64,000 nucleotides of DNA. It comes from Clostridia bacterium. Lineage in GTDB: Bacteria > Bacillota > Clostridia > Lachnospirales > Lachnospiraceae. Positions 8,897 through 18,172 of this stretch are shown here, in pieces. How positions within the stretch are numbered: the first letter of the stretch is position 1; the number at the start of each line of letters is the position of its first letter. The stretch spans positions 124,001-188,000 of the forward strand of contig CAJTFD010000002.1 in the NCBI GenBank assembly GCA_910575625.1, in the 5' to 3' direction. A program made the translations under genes and the position numbers. The notes under the pieces are model-generated. The model did no database searches, was not told the DNA's origin, and worked only from the letters and a program-made list of their open reading frames with translations.

Positions 8897-10000
8897 ATGT
8901 CTTTATATGTAGATATCAAAAAAGACCTGGGGAGCTTTACCCTGGAAACGAAATTTGAGGCGGACGGGGGCGTGACCGGGATCTTAGGGGCCTCCGGATG
9001 CGGAAAGAGCATGACCCTGCGCTGCATCGCCGGGATCTTAAAGCCGGATGCCGGCAGGATCGAACTGGACGGGACGGTCTTTTTTGACTCCGAGAAAAAG
9101 ATCGATCTGAAACCCCAGCAGCGCCACGTAGGGCTCCTATTCCAGAATTATGCGCTGTTCCCCAACATGACGGTGCGGCAGAACCTGATGACTGGGCTGA
9201 TGCCTTATGAGAAAGATAAGAAAAAAGCGGCGGAGGCCATACAGTCCATGATCGGGAAATTCTGCCTGGACGGACTTGAGAAACACAAGCCCAGCCAGCT
9301 CTCCGGCGGGCAGCAGCAGCGGGTGGCCCTGGCGCGTATCTTTTTATCCAGGCCGAGGATCCTGCTGTTGGACGAACCTTTCTCTGCGCTGGATGATTTT
9401 CTAAAATGGAAGCTGGAACTGGAGCTGGCCGAGCTGTTGGAGGGATTTGCGGGCAGCACCCTCTTCGTATCCCACAGCAGAGAGGAGATCTACCGTGTCT
9501 GTGACCGGGTCTGCGTGATGGAACAGGGAAAGTCAAGCCCGGTGATCCCGGTGAAACAGCTCTTTGAGGACCCAAAGTCCCGGGCGGCCGCTGTCTTATC
9601 CGGCTGTAAGAATTTTTCCCGGGCTTACAGAGCAGGGGAGGGCTGTCTGTATGCCCAGGACTGGGGCGTTGCCCTGGAATATGCAGGGGATGCGCCGGAG
9701 GATCTTGATCACATCGGTGTGCGCAGCCATTATATCCATCCGGTGCCGGCCGAAGAGGCGAGAGGGCAGAAAAATACATTTTGCTGTGAGATCTTGCGGA
9801 TCGTGGAGGATGTCTTTTCCACGGTGGCCATTTTGCGGCCGAAGGATGCGGGGGCGGACGCGGATGTGGAAAATGGACGGATCCGTGTGGAGATGACGAA
9901 AGAAGTCTGGCAGAGATTTCGTGATCATGAAAAAGATAGAAAAGAGATGTGGGTCCATATGGACAGCAAAGACATCATGGTATTGGGGCGTGTCAGGTAG
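8897..10000 (+). CDS. modC: ModC, molybdate ABC transporter ATPase
   Basis: A 367-residue ATPase: Walker [12 protein letters not shown]-loop, signature [13 protein letters not shown], Walker [13 protein letters not shown]. The C-terminal 130 residues form the TOBE/Mop-like regulatory part. ModC energises molybdate import. It is the last gene of modABC; a 324-base gap with regulatory sites follows. Confidence 0.94.
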   Translation: MSLYVDIKKDLGSFTLETKFEADGGVTGILGASGCGKSMTLRCIAGILKPDAGRIELDGTVFFDSEKKIDLKPQQRHVGLLFQNYALFPNMTVRQNLMTGLMPYEKDKKKAAEAIQSMIGKFCLDGLEKHKPSQLSGGQQQRVALARIFLSRPRILLLDEPFSALDDFLKWKLELELAELLEGFAGSTLFVSHSREEIYRVCDRVCVMEQGKSSPVIPVKQLFEDPKSRAAAVLSGCKNFSRAYRAGEGCLYAQDWGVALEYAGDAPEDLDHIGVRSHYIHPVPAEEARGQKNTFCCEILRIVEDVFSTVAILRPKDAGADADVENGRIRVEMTKEVWQRFRDHEKDRKEMWVHMDSKDIMVLGRVR

Positions 10001-10096
10001 ATCACACTATCTGCTCGCCCTGTTTTGATGGAACTGGCAGCCTGTATCTGCGGCATTTTTTGCGGTGATCTGGGGGATATTTTCTGGTCTATCACC

Positions 10097-10120
10097 CGTT
10101 ATATTTTAGAAAATATAACG
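10097..10120. promoter_or_regulatory. Putative ModE box upstream of the Cys-type fdh operon
   Basis: A perfect 24-base palindrome, CGTTATATT-TTAGAA-AATATAACG. Spacing (9-6-9) and half-sites match the E. coli ModE consensus closely. Its centre is about 40 bases upstream of the -35 element at 10149, an activator-type position, in contrast to the site on the modA start. The rest of the 10001-10324 gap shows only the promoter below and an AT-rich leader of about 145 bases. Confidence 0.72.
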
Positions 10121-10148
10121 ATTGCACAAAAAAGTTTATGAAAAGGAC

Positions 10149-10177
10149 TTGATTTTACAGCAATTTGTCTATATAAT
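10149..10177 (+). promoter_or_regulatory. Promoter of the Cys-type fdh operon
   Basis: TTGATT (10149-10154), 17 bases, TATAAT (10172-10177). The untranslated leader to the start at 10331 is about 145 bases and has no recognised riboswitch. Confidence 0.75.
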
Positions 10178-10330
10178 GAATGCTCAGATGGATGTAGGAT
10201 TCTCTGCTATAGCTGGCAGATTTTTATTTCGCCAAAACATTATGATTTTAAATAATATCATTTGAAATATTGATAAATAACGGAGCAGTCGATCTTGCAT
10301 TGTCTATTTTAATATTTAAGGAGGATGGAT

Positions 10331-13039
10331 ATGATTCATTTAAAGATTGACGGCATCCCTGTGGAAGTGGAAAAAGATACGACGATCCTACAGGCAGCCA
10401 GGCAGATCGGTGTCGAGATCCCAACGCTGTGCTACCTGGAAAATGTATTGCCAAACGGCGCCTGCCGCCTGTGTATGGTAGAGGTCACCAACAACGGCCG
10501 TACAAAACTTGTCACCGCATGTACCATGCCTTGTTCCGAAGGCGACGATGTACAGACCATGTCAGACGAAGTGATCGAATGCCGCAGGGGCATCTTAGAC
10601 CTTCTGCTCTCCGACCATCGGGCAGACTGTTTCTCCTGTGAGGCCAACGGTGACTGTAAACTGCAAGAATATTGCTTCGAGTACGGCGTGGAGATCACCA
10701 GCTTCGAGGGCGAACGCAACGAGGACTGTGTGGACGACACCAATAAATTTTTTACATACGATCAGAGTAAATGTATCCTGTGCCACAGGTGTGTGAATAC
10801 CTGTCATGAGATCGTAGGCCGCGGCGCGATCGATACCTTGAACAGAGGGTTCAAGTCCGTGATCGGCGCCCATTACGACTACAACTGGGATATGAGCACC
10901 TGTGAATCCTGTGGGAACTGTGTACAGGCCTGTCCGACCGGAGCGCTGTCCTCAAAGCGCAGAAAGAAATACCGTCCATACCAGGTAGAGAAGAAAGTCC
11001 TGACCACATGCCCGCACTGCGCGACAGGCTGTCAGTATTACCTGGTGGTAAAAGACGGCAAGATCGTGGATACAGAAGCATACAACGGACCGTCCAACAA
11101 AGGTCTGCTCTGTGTCAAGGGCCGCAGCGGCTCCTTCGACTTCGTACATTCACCGGACCGTATCAAATATCCGCTGATCAAGAACAAAGAGACAGGAGAA
11201 TTTGAGCGCGCAAGCTGGGACGAGGCATTGGATCTGGTGGCGTCCAGATTCATGGAGATCAAGAAACAATACGGTCCCGATTCTCTTGCTGGCTTTGCAT
11301 GTTCCCGTTCACCCAACGAGGATGTCTACATGGTGCAGAAGATGGTACGTACCTGCTTTGGCACAAACAACACAGACAACTGTGCCCGCGTCTGCCATTC
11401 CGCATCTGTAGCCGGCCTTGCCATGACATTGGGCTCCGGCGCTATGACCAACCCGATCGGAGACATCACGCAGAATAGTGAACTGATCATGCTGGTAGGA
11501 TCCAACCCGGAAGAAGCGCATCCGGTAGTCGGTATGCAGATCCGCCAGGCATTGAAACGCGGATGTAAACTGATCGTAGCCGATCCCCGTGATATCGGTC
11601 TTGCCAAGAAAGCAGATATCCACCTGAAATTAAAACCAGGTACAAACGTAGCGTTCGCAAACGGCATCATGCATGTCATCATCGAGGAAGGGCTGCAGGA
11701 TGAGAAATTCATCGCAGAACGCACAGAAGGTTATGAGAAGATCAAAGAGATCGTAAAAGAATACACACCGGAAAAAGTAGCAGAGATCTGCCATATCGAC
11801 GCAGAGGATCTGAAAAAAGCGGCCATCATGTACGCAAAAGCTGCGACTGCGCCGATCATCTACTGTCTGGGCGTAACAGAACATTCCACTGGTACAGAGG
11901 GCGTTATGTCCATGTCAAATATGGCGATGTTAGTAGGAAAATTTGGCCGTCCCGGCTGCGGCGTGAACCCGCTGCGCGGGCAGAATAACGTGCAGGGTGC
12001 CTGTGATATGGGCGCGCTCCCCACTGATTTCCCAGGATACCAGAAAGTCGCAGCTCCTGGCGTTGTAGAGAAATTTGAGAAAGCCTGGGGTGTGCCGCTG
12101 AACCATGAACCCGGCACACATGCCACAGATATATTCCCGAAAGCCATCAACAAAGAGGTACGCGGACTCTATATCTATGGGGAAGACCCGGTCGTTACAG
12201 ATCCGGATACCGCGCATGTGATCAAAGCATTGGAAAGCCTGGATTTCTTCGTGATGCAGGAACTTTTCATGACAGAGACAGCACAGTACGCGGACGTTAT
12301 CCTTCCGGGTGTGAGCTATGCAGAGAAAGAAGGTACGTTCAGCAATACAGAACGCCGTGTACAAAGAGTGCGTAAAGCCGTGACATTAGAAGGCGAAATG
12401 CGTCTGGATACAGACATCATCATCGACCTGATGAACCGTATGGGCTACAAACAGCCGCATCTGACCTCCGCACAGATCATGGATGAGATCGCTTCCGTAA
12501 CACCGAGTTTCGCAGGTATCAGCCACGAACGTCTGGACAGCGAAGAGGTGGGCGGCAAGGGACTGCAGTGGCCGTGTCTTGACAAAGACCATCCAGGGAC
12601 CCCGATCATGCATGTGGGCAGATTCACACGTGGTCTTGGCTGGTTCTACCCGGCAGAATATGTGCCGTCCGCGGAACTTCCGGACGATGAGTACCCGATC
12701 ATATTGATGACCGGACGTATCCTGTATCATTACACTACAAGGGCCATGACCGGGCGTACACCGGAGCTGATGGAGATCGAAGGGAAGTCCTTCATCGAGA
12801 TGAATATCAAAGATGCAGAGAAACTGGGCATCGCAGACGGGGACAAAGTAAAAGTATCTTCCAGACGTGGACAGATCGAATCAACAGCACGTGTAGGGAC
12901 GAAGACATCCCCGGGCGAGACCTGGATGCCATTCCACTTCCCGGATGGGAACGCAAACTGGCTGACTAATGCAGCACTGGATAAATATGCGAGGATACCG
13001 GAATACAAGGTATGTGCGGTCAAGATAGAGAAAGCATAA
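10331..13039 (+). CDS. fdhA: Formate dehydrogenase catalytic subunit, cysteine form
   Basis: A 902-residue molybdopterin enzyme interconverting formate and CO2. Order of domains: [2Fe-2S] ferredoxin (1-80), NuoG-type 4Fe-4S region, two 4Fe-4S motifs (about 140-205), Molybdop_Fe4S4 (TTCPHCATGCQYY, about 225), the large molybdopterin domain, and a C-terminal dinucleotide-binding domain. The metal ligand is Cys355 in NCARVCHSASVAG, exactly where the paralog at 41256 has selenocysteine. The start at 10331 was chosen because AAGGAGG abuts the earlier ATG at 10325. It forms an operon with NuoE- and NuoF-like subunits, so electrons go to NAD(P), possibly with ferredoxin bifurcation. Confidence 0.93.
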   Translation: MIHLKIDGIPVEVEKDTTILQAARQIGVEIPTLCYLENVLPNGACRLCMVEVTNNGRTKLVTACTMPCSEGDDVQTMSDEVIECRRGILDLLLSDHRADCFSCEANGDCKLQEYCFEYGVEITSFEGERNEDCVDDTNKFFTYDQSKCILCHRCVNTCHEIVGRGAIDTLNRGFKSVIGAHYDYNWDMSTCESCGNCVQACPTGALSSKRRKKYRPYQVEKKVLTTCPHCATGCQYYLVVKDGKIVDTEAYNGPSNKGLLCVKGRSGSFDFVHSPDRIKYPLIKNKETGEFERASWDEALDLVASRFMEIKKQYGPDSLAGFACSRSPNEDVYMVQKMVRTCFGTNNTDNCARVCHSASVAGLAMTLGSGAMTNPIGDITQNSELIMLVGSNPEEAHPVVGMQIRQALKRGCKLIVADPRDIGLAKKADIHLKLKPGTNVAFANGIMHVIIEEGLQDEKFIAERTEGYEKIKEIVKEYTPEKVAEICHIDAEDLKKAAIMYAKAATAPIIYCLGVTEHSTGTEGVMSMSNMAMLVGKFGRPGCGVNPLRGQNNVQGACDMGALPTDFPGYQKVAAPGVVEKFEKAWGVPLNHEPGTHATDIFPKAINKEVRGLYIYGEDPVVTDPDTAHVIKALESLDFFVMQELFMTETAQYADVILPGVSYAEKEGTFSNTERRVQRVRKAVTLEGEMRLDTDIIIDLMNRMGYKQPHLTSAQIMDEIASVTPSFAGISHERLDSEEVGGKGLQWPCLDKDHPGTPIMHVGRFTRGLGWFYPAEYVPSAELPDDEYPIILMTGRILYHYTTRAMTGRTPELMEIEGKSFIEMNIKDAEKLGIADGDKVKVSSRRGQIESTARVGTKTSPGETWMPFHFPDGNANWLTNAALDKYARIPEYKVCAVKIEKA

Positions 13040-13056
13040 AAAGGAGGTATAGTTGA

Positions 13057-13551
13057 ATGAGTTCTGGTAAGAAAACAGTTCCTTTCAATGGGACAAAAGA
13101 GCAGGAAGAACAGCTCCAGAAGGTCATCGCCGCCCACAAAGGGCAAAAAGGCGCGCTGATGCCCGTACTCCAGAAGGCGCAGGATATCTACGGCTATCTG
13201 CCCGTTGAAGTACAGAAGATGATCTCAGACGGGATGCAGATCCCGATGAGTAAGATATGTGGTGTCGTAACGTTTTATTCTTTCTATTCCCTGTATCCGA
13301 AGGGCAAGTACAGGATCTCTGTCTGCCTGGGTACTGCATGTTATGTAAAAGGCTCCAGCCAGGTTTATGATAAACTGCAGGATGTACTGAAGATCGGGGA
13401 CGGCGAATGTACGCCGGACGGCAAGTTTTCACTTGAAGCATGCCGCTGCGTGGGCGCTTGCGGCCTTGCGCCGGTCATGATGATCAACGATGATGTCCAT
13501 GGACGTCTGACACCGGACAGCGTGGAAGAGATCCTGGCAAAATATGAATAG
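13057..13551 (+). CDS. NuoE-like [2Fe-2S] subunit of formate dehydrogenase
   Basis: A 164-residue thioredoxin-fold subunit of the NuoE/HydC type. The four cluster cysteines are in CLGTACYVKG and CRCVGACGLAP. It carries electrons between the flavin subunit encoded downstream and the rest of the complex. GGAGG precedes the ATG; gaps are 17 and 12 bases to its neighbours. A close paralog lies at 44129. Confidence 0.92.
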   Translation: MSSGKKTVPFNGTKEQEEQLQKVIAAHKGQKGALMPVLQKAQDIYGYLPVEVQKMISDGMQIPMSKICGVVTFYSFYSLYPKGKYRISVCLGTACYVKGSSQVYDKLQDVLKIGDGECTPDGKFSLEACRCVGACGLAPVMMINDDVHGRLTPDSVEEILAKYE

Positions 13552-13563
13552 GAGGATGAGCGG

Positions 13564-15438
13564 ATGATCAAAACGGTTGAAGAATTAAGGAAGATCAGCA
13601 GCCAGAAAAAGGCGTCTGTGGATTTTCGCCATCCAGGCAGTACAGAAAAAGACAGCTATGAGCGCCATGTGCTGGTCTGCGCAGGTACTGGCTGTACTTC
13701 ATCAGGAAGTGTGAAGATCGCAGATGAGATTGAAAAAGAGATCCAGGCGAAGGGCCTGAAAGATAAAGTGCATGTAGTCAGGACAGGATGCCACGGTCTG
13801 TGTGCCCTGGGTCCGGTCATGATCATTTACCCGGAAGCTACATTCTATTCCAACGTATCCATCGATCACGTGGAAGAGATCGTAGACGAGCATCTGGTCA
13901 AAGGGAACCCTGTCACCAAATATCTGTATCAGGAGACGGTGACGGCCGACGGTGTGATCCCGATGAACGACACACATTTTTATAAGAAGCAACACCGTGT
14001 GGCCCTGCGCAACTGCGGTGTCATCGATCCGGAAAATATCGACGAGTACATAGCTACAGATGGTTATGAAGCGCTCCACAAAGTGCTGACCACCATGAGC
14101 CGTGAAGATGTTGTGGAAGTCCTGGAAAGATCCGGCCTGAGAGGCCGCGGCGGCGCAGGCTTCCCCACCGGGACCAAATGGAAATTCGCCATGGGCAGCG
14201 AAGGACAGAAATATGTCTGCTGTAACGCCGACGAGGGTGATCCGGGCGCATTCATGGACCGTTCCGTTCTGGAAGGCGACCCGCATGTGGTCTTCGAGGC
14301 GATGGCCATCGCCGGTTATGTGATCGGCTCTGACCAGGGTTACATCTATGTGCGTGCCGAGTATCCGATCGCGATCCATCGTCTGGAAGTTGCTCTGAAA
14401 CAGGCGAGGGAATACGGCCTGTTGGGCAAGAACATCTTCGGCACAGGGTTTGACTTTGACATTGATCTGAGGCTGGGCGCAGGCGCATTCGTATGCGGTG
14501 AGGAGACCGCGCTGATGACCTCCATCGAGGGCAACCGCGGTGAACCCCGTCCCCGTCCGCCATTCCCGGCAGTCAAGGGCCTGTTCGGCAGACCGACCAT
14601 CCTGAACAACGTGGAAACCTGGGCGAACATCCCGCGGATCATCATGAACGGTGCAGACTGGTTTGCCTCCATGGGTACCGAAAAGAGCAAAGGGACCAAA
14701 GTCTTCGCATTGGGCGGCAAGATCCAAAACGTTGGTCTTGTGGAAATCCCCATGGGGACCACCTTGCGTGAAGTCGTGGAGGAGATCGGCGGCGGCGTGC
14801 CAAATGGCAAGAAATTTAAAGCGGCCCAGACCGGCGGACCTTCCGGCGGCTGTATCCCGGCTTCCAACTTTGATGTGCCGATCGACTACGACAACCTGGT
14901 ATCCATCGGTTCCATGATGGGTTCCGGCGGTCTGATCGTCATGGACGAGGACGACTGTATGGTGGACATCGCCAAATTCTTCTTAGAGTTCACCGTGGAT
15001 GAATCCTGTGGTAAATGTACCCCCTGCCGTGTGGGAAATAAGAGACTGCTCGAGATCTTGGAGAAGATCACAGAAGGCAAAGCGACGATGGAAGACCTTG
15101 ACAAGCTGGAAAAACTGGCGAACCTGATCAAAAAGACTTCCCTGTGTGCCCTGGGCCAGACAGCTCCGAACCCGGTACTGTCCACACTGAACCATTTCCG
15201 CGATGAGTACGTCGCCCATATCCAGGATAAGAAATGTCCGGCGGGCAAATGTAAAGCTCTGCTCGACTTCGTGATCGATCCAGAGAAATGTATCGGCTGC
15301 GGTCTGTGTGCGAAGAACTGTCCGGCCGATGCGATCAGCGGCGAGAAGAAAAAACCGCATACGATCGACACCGGCAAGTGCGTGAAATGTGGCACATGTA
15401 TCGAAAAATGTAAGAAAGACGCTATTTCAAAAAAATAA
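13564..15438 (+). CDS. NuoF-like NAD(P)H/FMN subunit of formate dehydrogenase
   Basis: A 624-residue diaphorase subunit of the NuoF/HydB type. It has an N-terminal thioredoxin-like [2Fe-2S] domain (CAGTGCTSSGS, then TGCHGLCALGP), then the NADH and FMN core (GLRGRGGAGFPTG, CGEETALMTSIEG), an SLBB region and the SCGKCTPCR 4Fe-4S site. Two ferredoxin motifs follow at the C-terminus (CIGCGLCAKNCP and CVKCGTCIEKCK). The C-terminal ferredoxin domain is typical of soluble bifurcating complexes rather than complex I. A hairpin terminator follows. Paralog at 44642. Confidence 0.92.
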   Translation: MIKTVEELRKISSQKKASVDFRHPGSTEKDSYERHVLVCAGTGCTSSGSVKIADEIEKEIQAKGLKDKVHVVRTGCHGLCALGPVMIIYPEATFYSNVSIDHVEEIVDEHLVKGNPVTKYLYQETVTADGVIPMNDTHFYKKQHRVALRNCGVIDPENIDEYIATDGYEALHKVLTTMSREDVVEVLERSGLRGRGGAGFPTGTKWKFAMGSEGQKYVCCNADEGDPGAFMDRSVLEGDPHVVFEAMAIAGYVIGSDQGYIYVRAEYPIAIHRLEVALKQAREYGLLGKNIFGTGFDFDIDLRLGAGAFVCGEETALMTSIEGNRGEPRPRPPFPAVKGLFGRPTILNNVETWANIPRIIMNGADWFASMGTEKSKGTKVFALGGKIQNVGLVEIPMGTTLREVVEEIGGGVPNGKKFKAAQTGGPSGGCIPASNFDVPIDYDNLVSIGSMMGSGGLIVMDEDDCMVDIAKFFLEFTVDESCGKCTPCRVGNKRLLEILEKITEGKATMEDLDKLEKLANLIKKTSLCALGQTAPNPVLSTLNHFRDEYVAHIQDKKCPAGKCKALLDFVIDPEKCIGCGLCAKNCPADAISGEKKKPHTIDTGKCVKCGTCIEKCKKDAISKK

Positions 15439-15454
15439 AGTGATCTTGATAGTT

Positions 15455-15500
15455 ATAGAAGGGCTGGAGACCAGATATGGTTTCCGGCTCTTCTATATTT
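15455..15500 (+). terminator. Terminator of the Cys-type fdh operon
   Basis: ATAGAAGGGCTGGAGACC (15455-15472) pairs with GGTTTCCGGCTCTTCTAT (15479-15496) over a 6-base loop. The stem is long with a few mismatches or wobble pairs, and the run after it is only weakly T-rich. Confidence 0.75.
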
Positions 15501-15547
15501 ATGGCACATATCTGTGTCTTTTCTGTGAAAAAATATTTGAAAAAGTA

Positions 15548-15576
15548 TTGATATTTGTAAAAATATAAAGTATAAT
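15548..15576 (+). promoter_or_regulatory. Promoter in front of the decayed selenium-associated locus
   Basis: TTGATA (15548-15553), 17 bases, TATAAT (15571-15576). It appears intact although everything downstream to 17164 is broken reading frames. Confidence 0.6.
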
Positions 15577-15651
15577 CCATTCTAAATCCAAATCGATATA
15601 TTTAAAAATAATATAGATAGGATCGATCAGATCAAAGAAGGACGAGCGGAT

Positions 15652-15779
15652 ATGGATATATCGACAGGGCCGGGGAACCACAGGGCGCGATCTGGGGTCA
15701 TGATACAGACGATGGCTCTTACAACAACGAAGACGGGACAACAGTGGGCGAGCTGTCAACAGATAAAGCGCCTAAATAA
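15652..15779 (+). pseudogene. Short remnant of an unrecognised gene
   Basis: An ATG at 15652 opens a short frame. After a shift, another frame reads a coherent hydrophilic C-terminus (GHDTDDGSYNNEDGTTVGEL) ending at TAA 15777. It looks like a gene deleted internally. I do not recognise the family. A hairpin (TTGCGCC / GGCGCAG, about 15808-15826) follows and may have been its terminator. Confidence 0.35.
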
Positions 15780-15854
15780 TGCCAGCCCAAATAAAAAGGA
15801 CCAAGCGTTGCGCCCATATGGCGCAGCGTATTTTGGTATAATGGGGATGAGACG

Positions 15855-16240
15855 ATGAAAAAAATATCCTATATATTGGCCTCTATCCTGGAAGTATGTC
15901 TTTTAGCGGCATCCTGGCATTGGCCGCGTTTATCCAGGAGATCAAAACATTTGTCACGGTGTGCGGATGTGAAAAATAAAAAATTGTGGGTATTTATAGG
16001 GGCGATGCGGGCATTTCTGGTGGGGCGTTTTTTCTTAAAGGACAGTATCAAGCCCCTGGTGGCAAAAAATAAATATCTTGATAAGAGTCTTTGCTGCAGA
16101 AAATGTCCGCATGTTTTGGCGGCGGCATGATCTATCAAAACCAGAAGAGATGGAAAGAGTCCTGGAAAAAGGACTCATGTTCGATCTGTGCCCCCGCGTG
16201 GTAAAGGATACCATTGAGATCTTGGAGAACATTTTATGAT
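15855..16240 (+). pseudogene. Frameshifted membrane protein remnant, possibly TVP38/VTT family
   Basis: The frame from 15855 begins MKKISYILAS. A second frame continues as FSGILALAAFIQE, and the first resumes with GRFFLKDSIKPLVAKNKYLDKSL, which resembles the VTT domain of TVP38/TMEM64 proteins. Later, a third frame reads SKPEEMERVLEKGLMFDLCP and stops at 16240. At least two shifts and internal losses are needed, so no intact product is possible. The family call rests on recall of the motif and is tentative. Confidence 0.4.
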
Positions 16241-16712
16241 ATGCAGATGAAAAGAGCGATCATCGTATTTACCCGGGCGCCTGTGCCGGGACAGACAAAG
16301 ACACGGTTGATGCCTGTTTTTGGTCCCCGGCAGTGCGCCCGTCTCCACACATGTTTTTTGAGAGATATCCAGGCACAATGCAAAAAGATCCGGGCCGCAC
16401 ATCTGGCGCAGGCTTTTGATATGCTGAAAACGCGTGATGTGGTCTTCGGCCCTTTCTTCGGACGGCGGATATTATCTGGTGGGCATGAAAAGGCTCTATA
16501 GAGAGGCGTGTGCCTGTATGACCGATGGACAGGAAAAAACAGATGGATATCGTATATTGGATCATATGATCTGCGATTTGGCAAAAAAGGGCATTGTGAG
16601 CGGGACAGTGCAGGAACTCAGCGATATGGGCACGCAGAAAGATCTGCAGGGATATCGGGAGCGGATGCGAAAAGATGCAAGGCTCCAAAAGACGGAAACC
16701 GGAAAATATCTG
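16241..16712 (+). pseudogene. Remnant of selenodomain-associated transferase 1 (TIGR04282-like)
   Basis: The frame starting MKRAIIVFTRAPVPGQTKTR is the hallmark start of the rSAM/selenodomain-associated transferase 1 family. After about 45 residues it jumps directly to AFDMLKTRDVVFGP, so the central part (probably more than 60 residues) is deleted. A frameshift follows, after which another frame reads SSDGGYYLVGMKR to the linker. The family is a GT-A-like nucleotidyl/glycosyltransferase of unknown substrate, usually near selenium genes, and intact selenium genes lie directly downstream. Confidence 0.6.
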
Positions 16713-17163
16713 ATGGGCGCAAGCCGTATATCCGTCATCGTGCCCATCTACAATGAGGAGAAGACCATTGAAAAATTACAGAGGCAGCTTGCGCCATATC
16801 TGAGCCAATGCGAGATCATCTTTGTGGACGGAGGCAGTACAGACAGGACGATCGGATCGATCAAAGTCCCACGACTACATTTTGGAAAACGGATGTGATA
16901 TTGACAAGAGCTCAAATGGAGGATTTCCTCGATACATATATCCAGATGGCCGCTGGACGTTTTGACACGGGAGGATTGAAAGAAAGAGTGTATATGTACA
17001 TACCGATCACATGTCTGCGTGGTGTGACTTGGTGTGCGATGGCATGGGTACAGTATCAGCAGCCGGGAAGGCTGATCTGCGATCCATCTACGTCCGAGAA
17101 GTTGAGCGCCTATCTGAGCGATGCTTTTTTGGATGGCATATCCGGCATATCCATGCAAACATA
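16713..17163 (+). pseudogene. Remnant of selenodomain-associated transferase 2 (TIGR04283-like)
   Basis: This continues in frame from the previous remnant, so the ancestor was probably a fused protein. SRISVIVPIYNEEKTIEKL and IIFVDGGSTDRTI are GT2 family glycosyltransferase motifs typical of transferase 2. The frame then ends early at 16898 and a different frame (LTRAQMEDFLDTYIQ and on) runs to 17163. The catalytic middle is gone. Confidence 0.55.
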
Positions 17164-17197
17164 GCTGCTTGACTCATTGCTTTGCGGGAATAAATGA

Positions 17198-17250
17198 TTG
17201 ACAGATCTGATAAAAAAAGGTAGAGTAAAATAAACAAAAAATATCAGATC
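17198..17250 (+). promoter_or_regulatory. lysR promoter with flanking inverted repeat
   Basis: TTGACA (17198-17203), 17 bases, TAGAGT (17221-17226). A 9-base inverted repeat, GATCTGATA (17204-17212) and TATCAGATC (17242-17250), brackets the -10, a likely autoregulator site. The segment GATAAAAAAAGGTAGAGT is nearly repeated in the selD promoter at 24851. Confidence 0.7.
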
Positions 17251-17264
17251 ATAAGAGGAAAAGC

Positions 17265-18158
17265 ATGGATTTTAAACAACTTCAATCATATATTGCGGTG
17301 GTAAAATATAAGAGTTTCACGATAGCGGCTGAGAAATTGGGGATCTCACAGCCTACGATCAGCACCCATATCCGGATCTTGGAAAGTGAACTGGATTCCC
17401 AGCTGGTCGCCCGGACATCCAAGAATTTTGAGATCACGCCCAGGGGCTGGGAGATGTATGAATGCGCCCAGAGCATCTTAAAACTGCGGGATGATATGGT
17501 GGACCGCTGGAACGGAAAAGAATCAAAAGTGATCCGTCTGGGAGCATCCACGATCCCATCGGCGTATATCCTGCCGGAGATCTTGCCCAGCTATGAAAGA
17601 CAGCACAGGGATGTCTGCTTTGTGATCGATCAGGGCGACAGCCGGGACATCATCCAAGCTGTGCACAAAGGGGATTTTGACATAGGACTGGTGGGCATGC
17701 AGACGGACGATGGATCATTGGAATTCCAGCAGTTCTATCAGGACCGTATGGTGCTGATCACACCGGCCACTGAGCGCTATCAGTTCATGCAGGAGCAAGA
17801 TCCGGTCCCGTTAAAGGAACTGCTCGCCGAACCGATGATCCTGCGGGAGCAGGGCAGCGGGAGCGGGAAGAGCGCAGGGCAGCTCTTGGATAAGCTGGGG
17901 ATCCCGGAAGACAGCCTGACCGTGACTGCGCGGATCAATGACCAGGAATCCATCAAGAATCTGGTAGCCGGAGGGCTTGGCGTATCGATCATATCGGAAA
18001 AGGCCGTGCAGGGCTATCCGGATCCCCAGCATCTGCTAAAATTTGAACTTCCAAAAGAATTGTCAGAGCGGCAGTTCTATGTGATCTATCAAAGAGGCTC
18101 CATCCTGAAAGATTACGTGGAAGAATTTGCCGATCATCTGATGAAATTTTATCAATGA
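17265..18158 (+). CDS. LysR regulator, selenium-metabolism type
   Basis: A 297-residue LysR-family protein: winged helix at residues 1-60 (FTIAAEKLGISQPTISTHIRILE), then a periplasmic-binding-like effector domain from about 90. The sequence and its position at the head of a selenium gene set fit the LysR subfamily associated with selenium metabolism. Its stop overlaps the frame of the next gene, so it is the first gene of that operon. It probably binds its own promoter (inverted repeat at 17204/17242) and the similar selD promoter. The effector is unknown; a selenium species is a guess. Confidence 0.85.
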   Translation: MDFKQLQSYIAVVKYKSFTIAAEKLGISQPTISTHIRILESELDSQLVARTSKNFEITPRGWEMYECAQSILKLRDDMVDRWNGKESKVIRLGASTIPSAYILPEILPSYERQHRDVCFVIDQGDSRDIIQAVHKGDFDIGLVGMQTDDGSLEFQQFYQDRMVLITPATERYQFMQEQDPVPLKELLAEPMILREQGSGSGKSAGQLLDKLGIPEDSLTVTARINDQESIKNLVAGGLGVSIISEKAVQGYPDPQHLLKFELPKELSERQFYVIYQRGSILKDYVEEFADHLMKFYQ

Positions 18159-18172
18159 GGAGAAAACAGGCG

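Noticed and set aside
15499-15759. Minus-strand open frames in 15499-16690
   Set aside because: They are shadows of AT-rich and decayed plus-strand sequence; none has a ribosome site or known motif.
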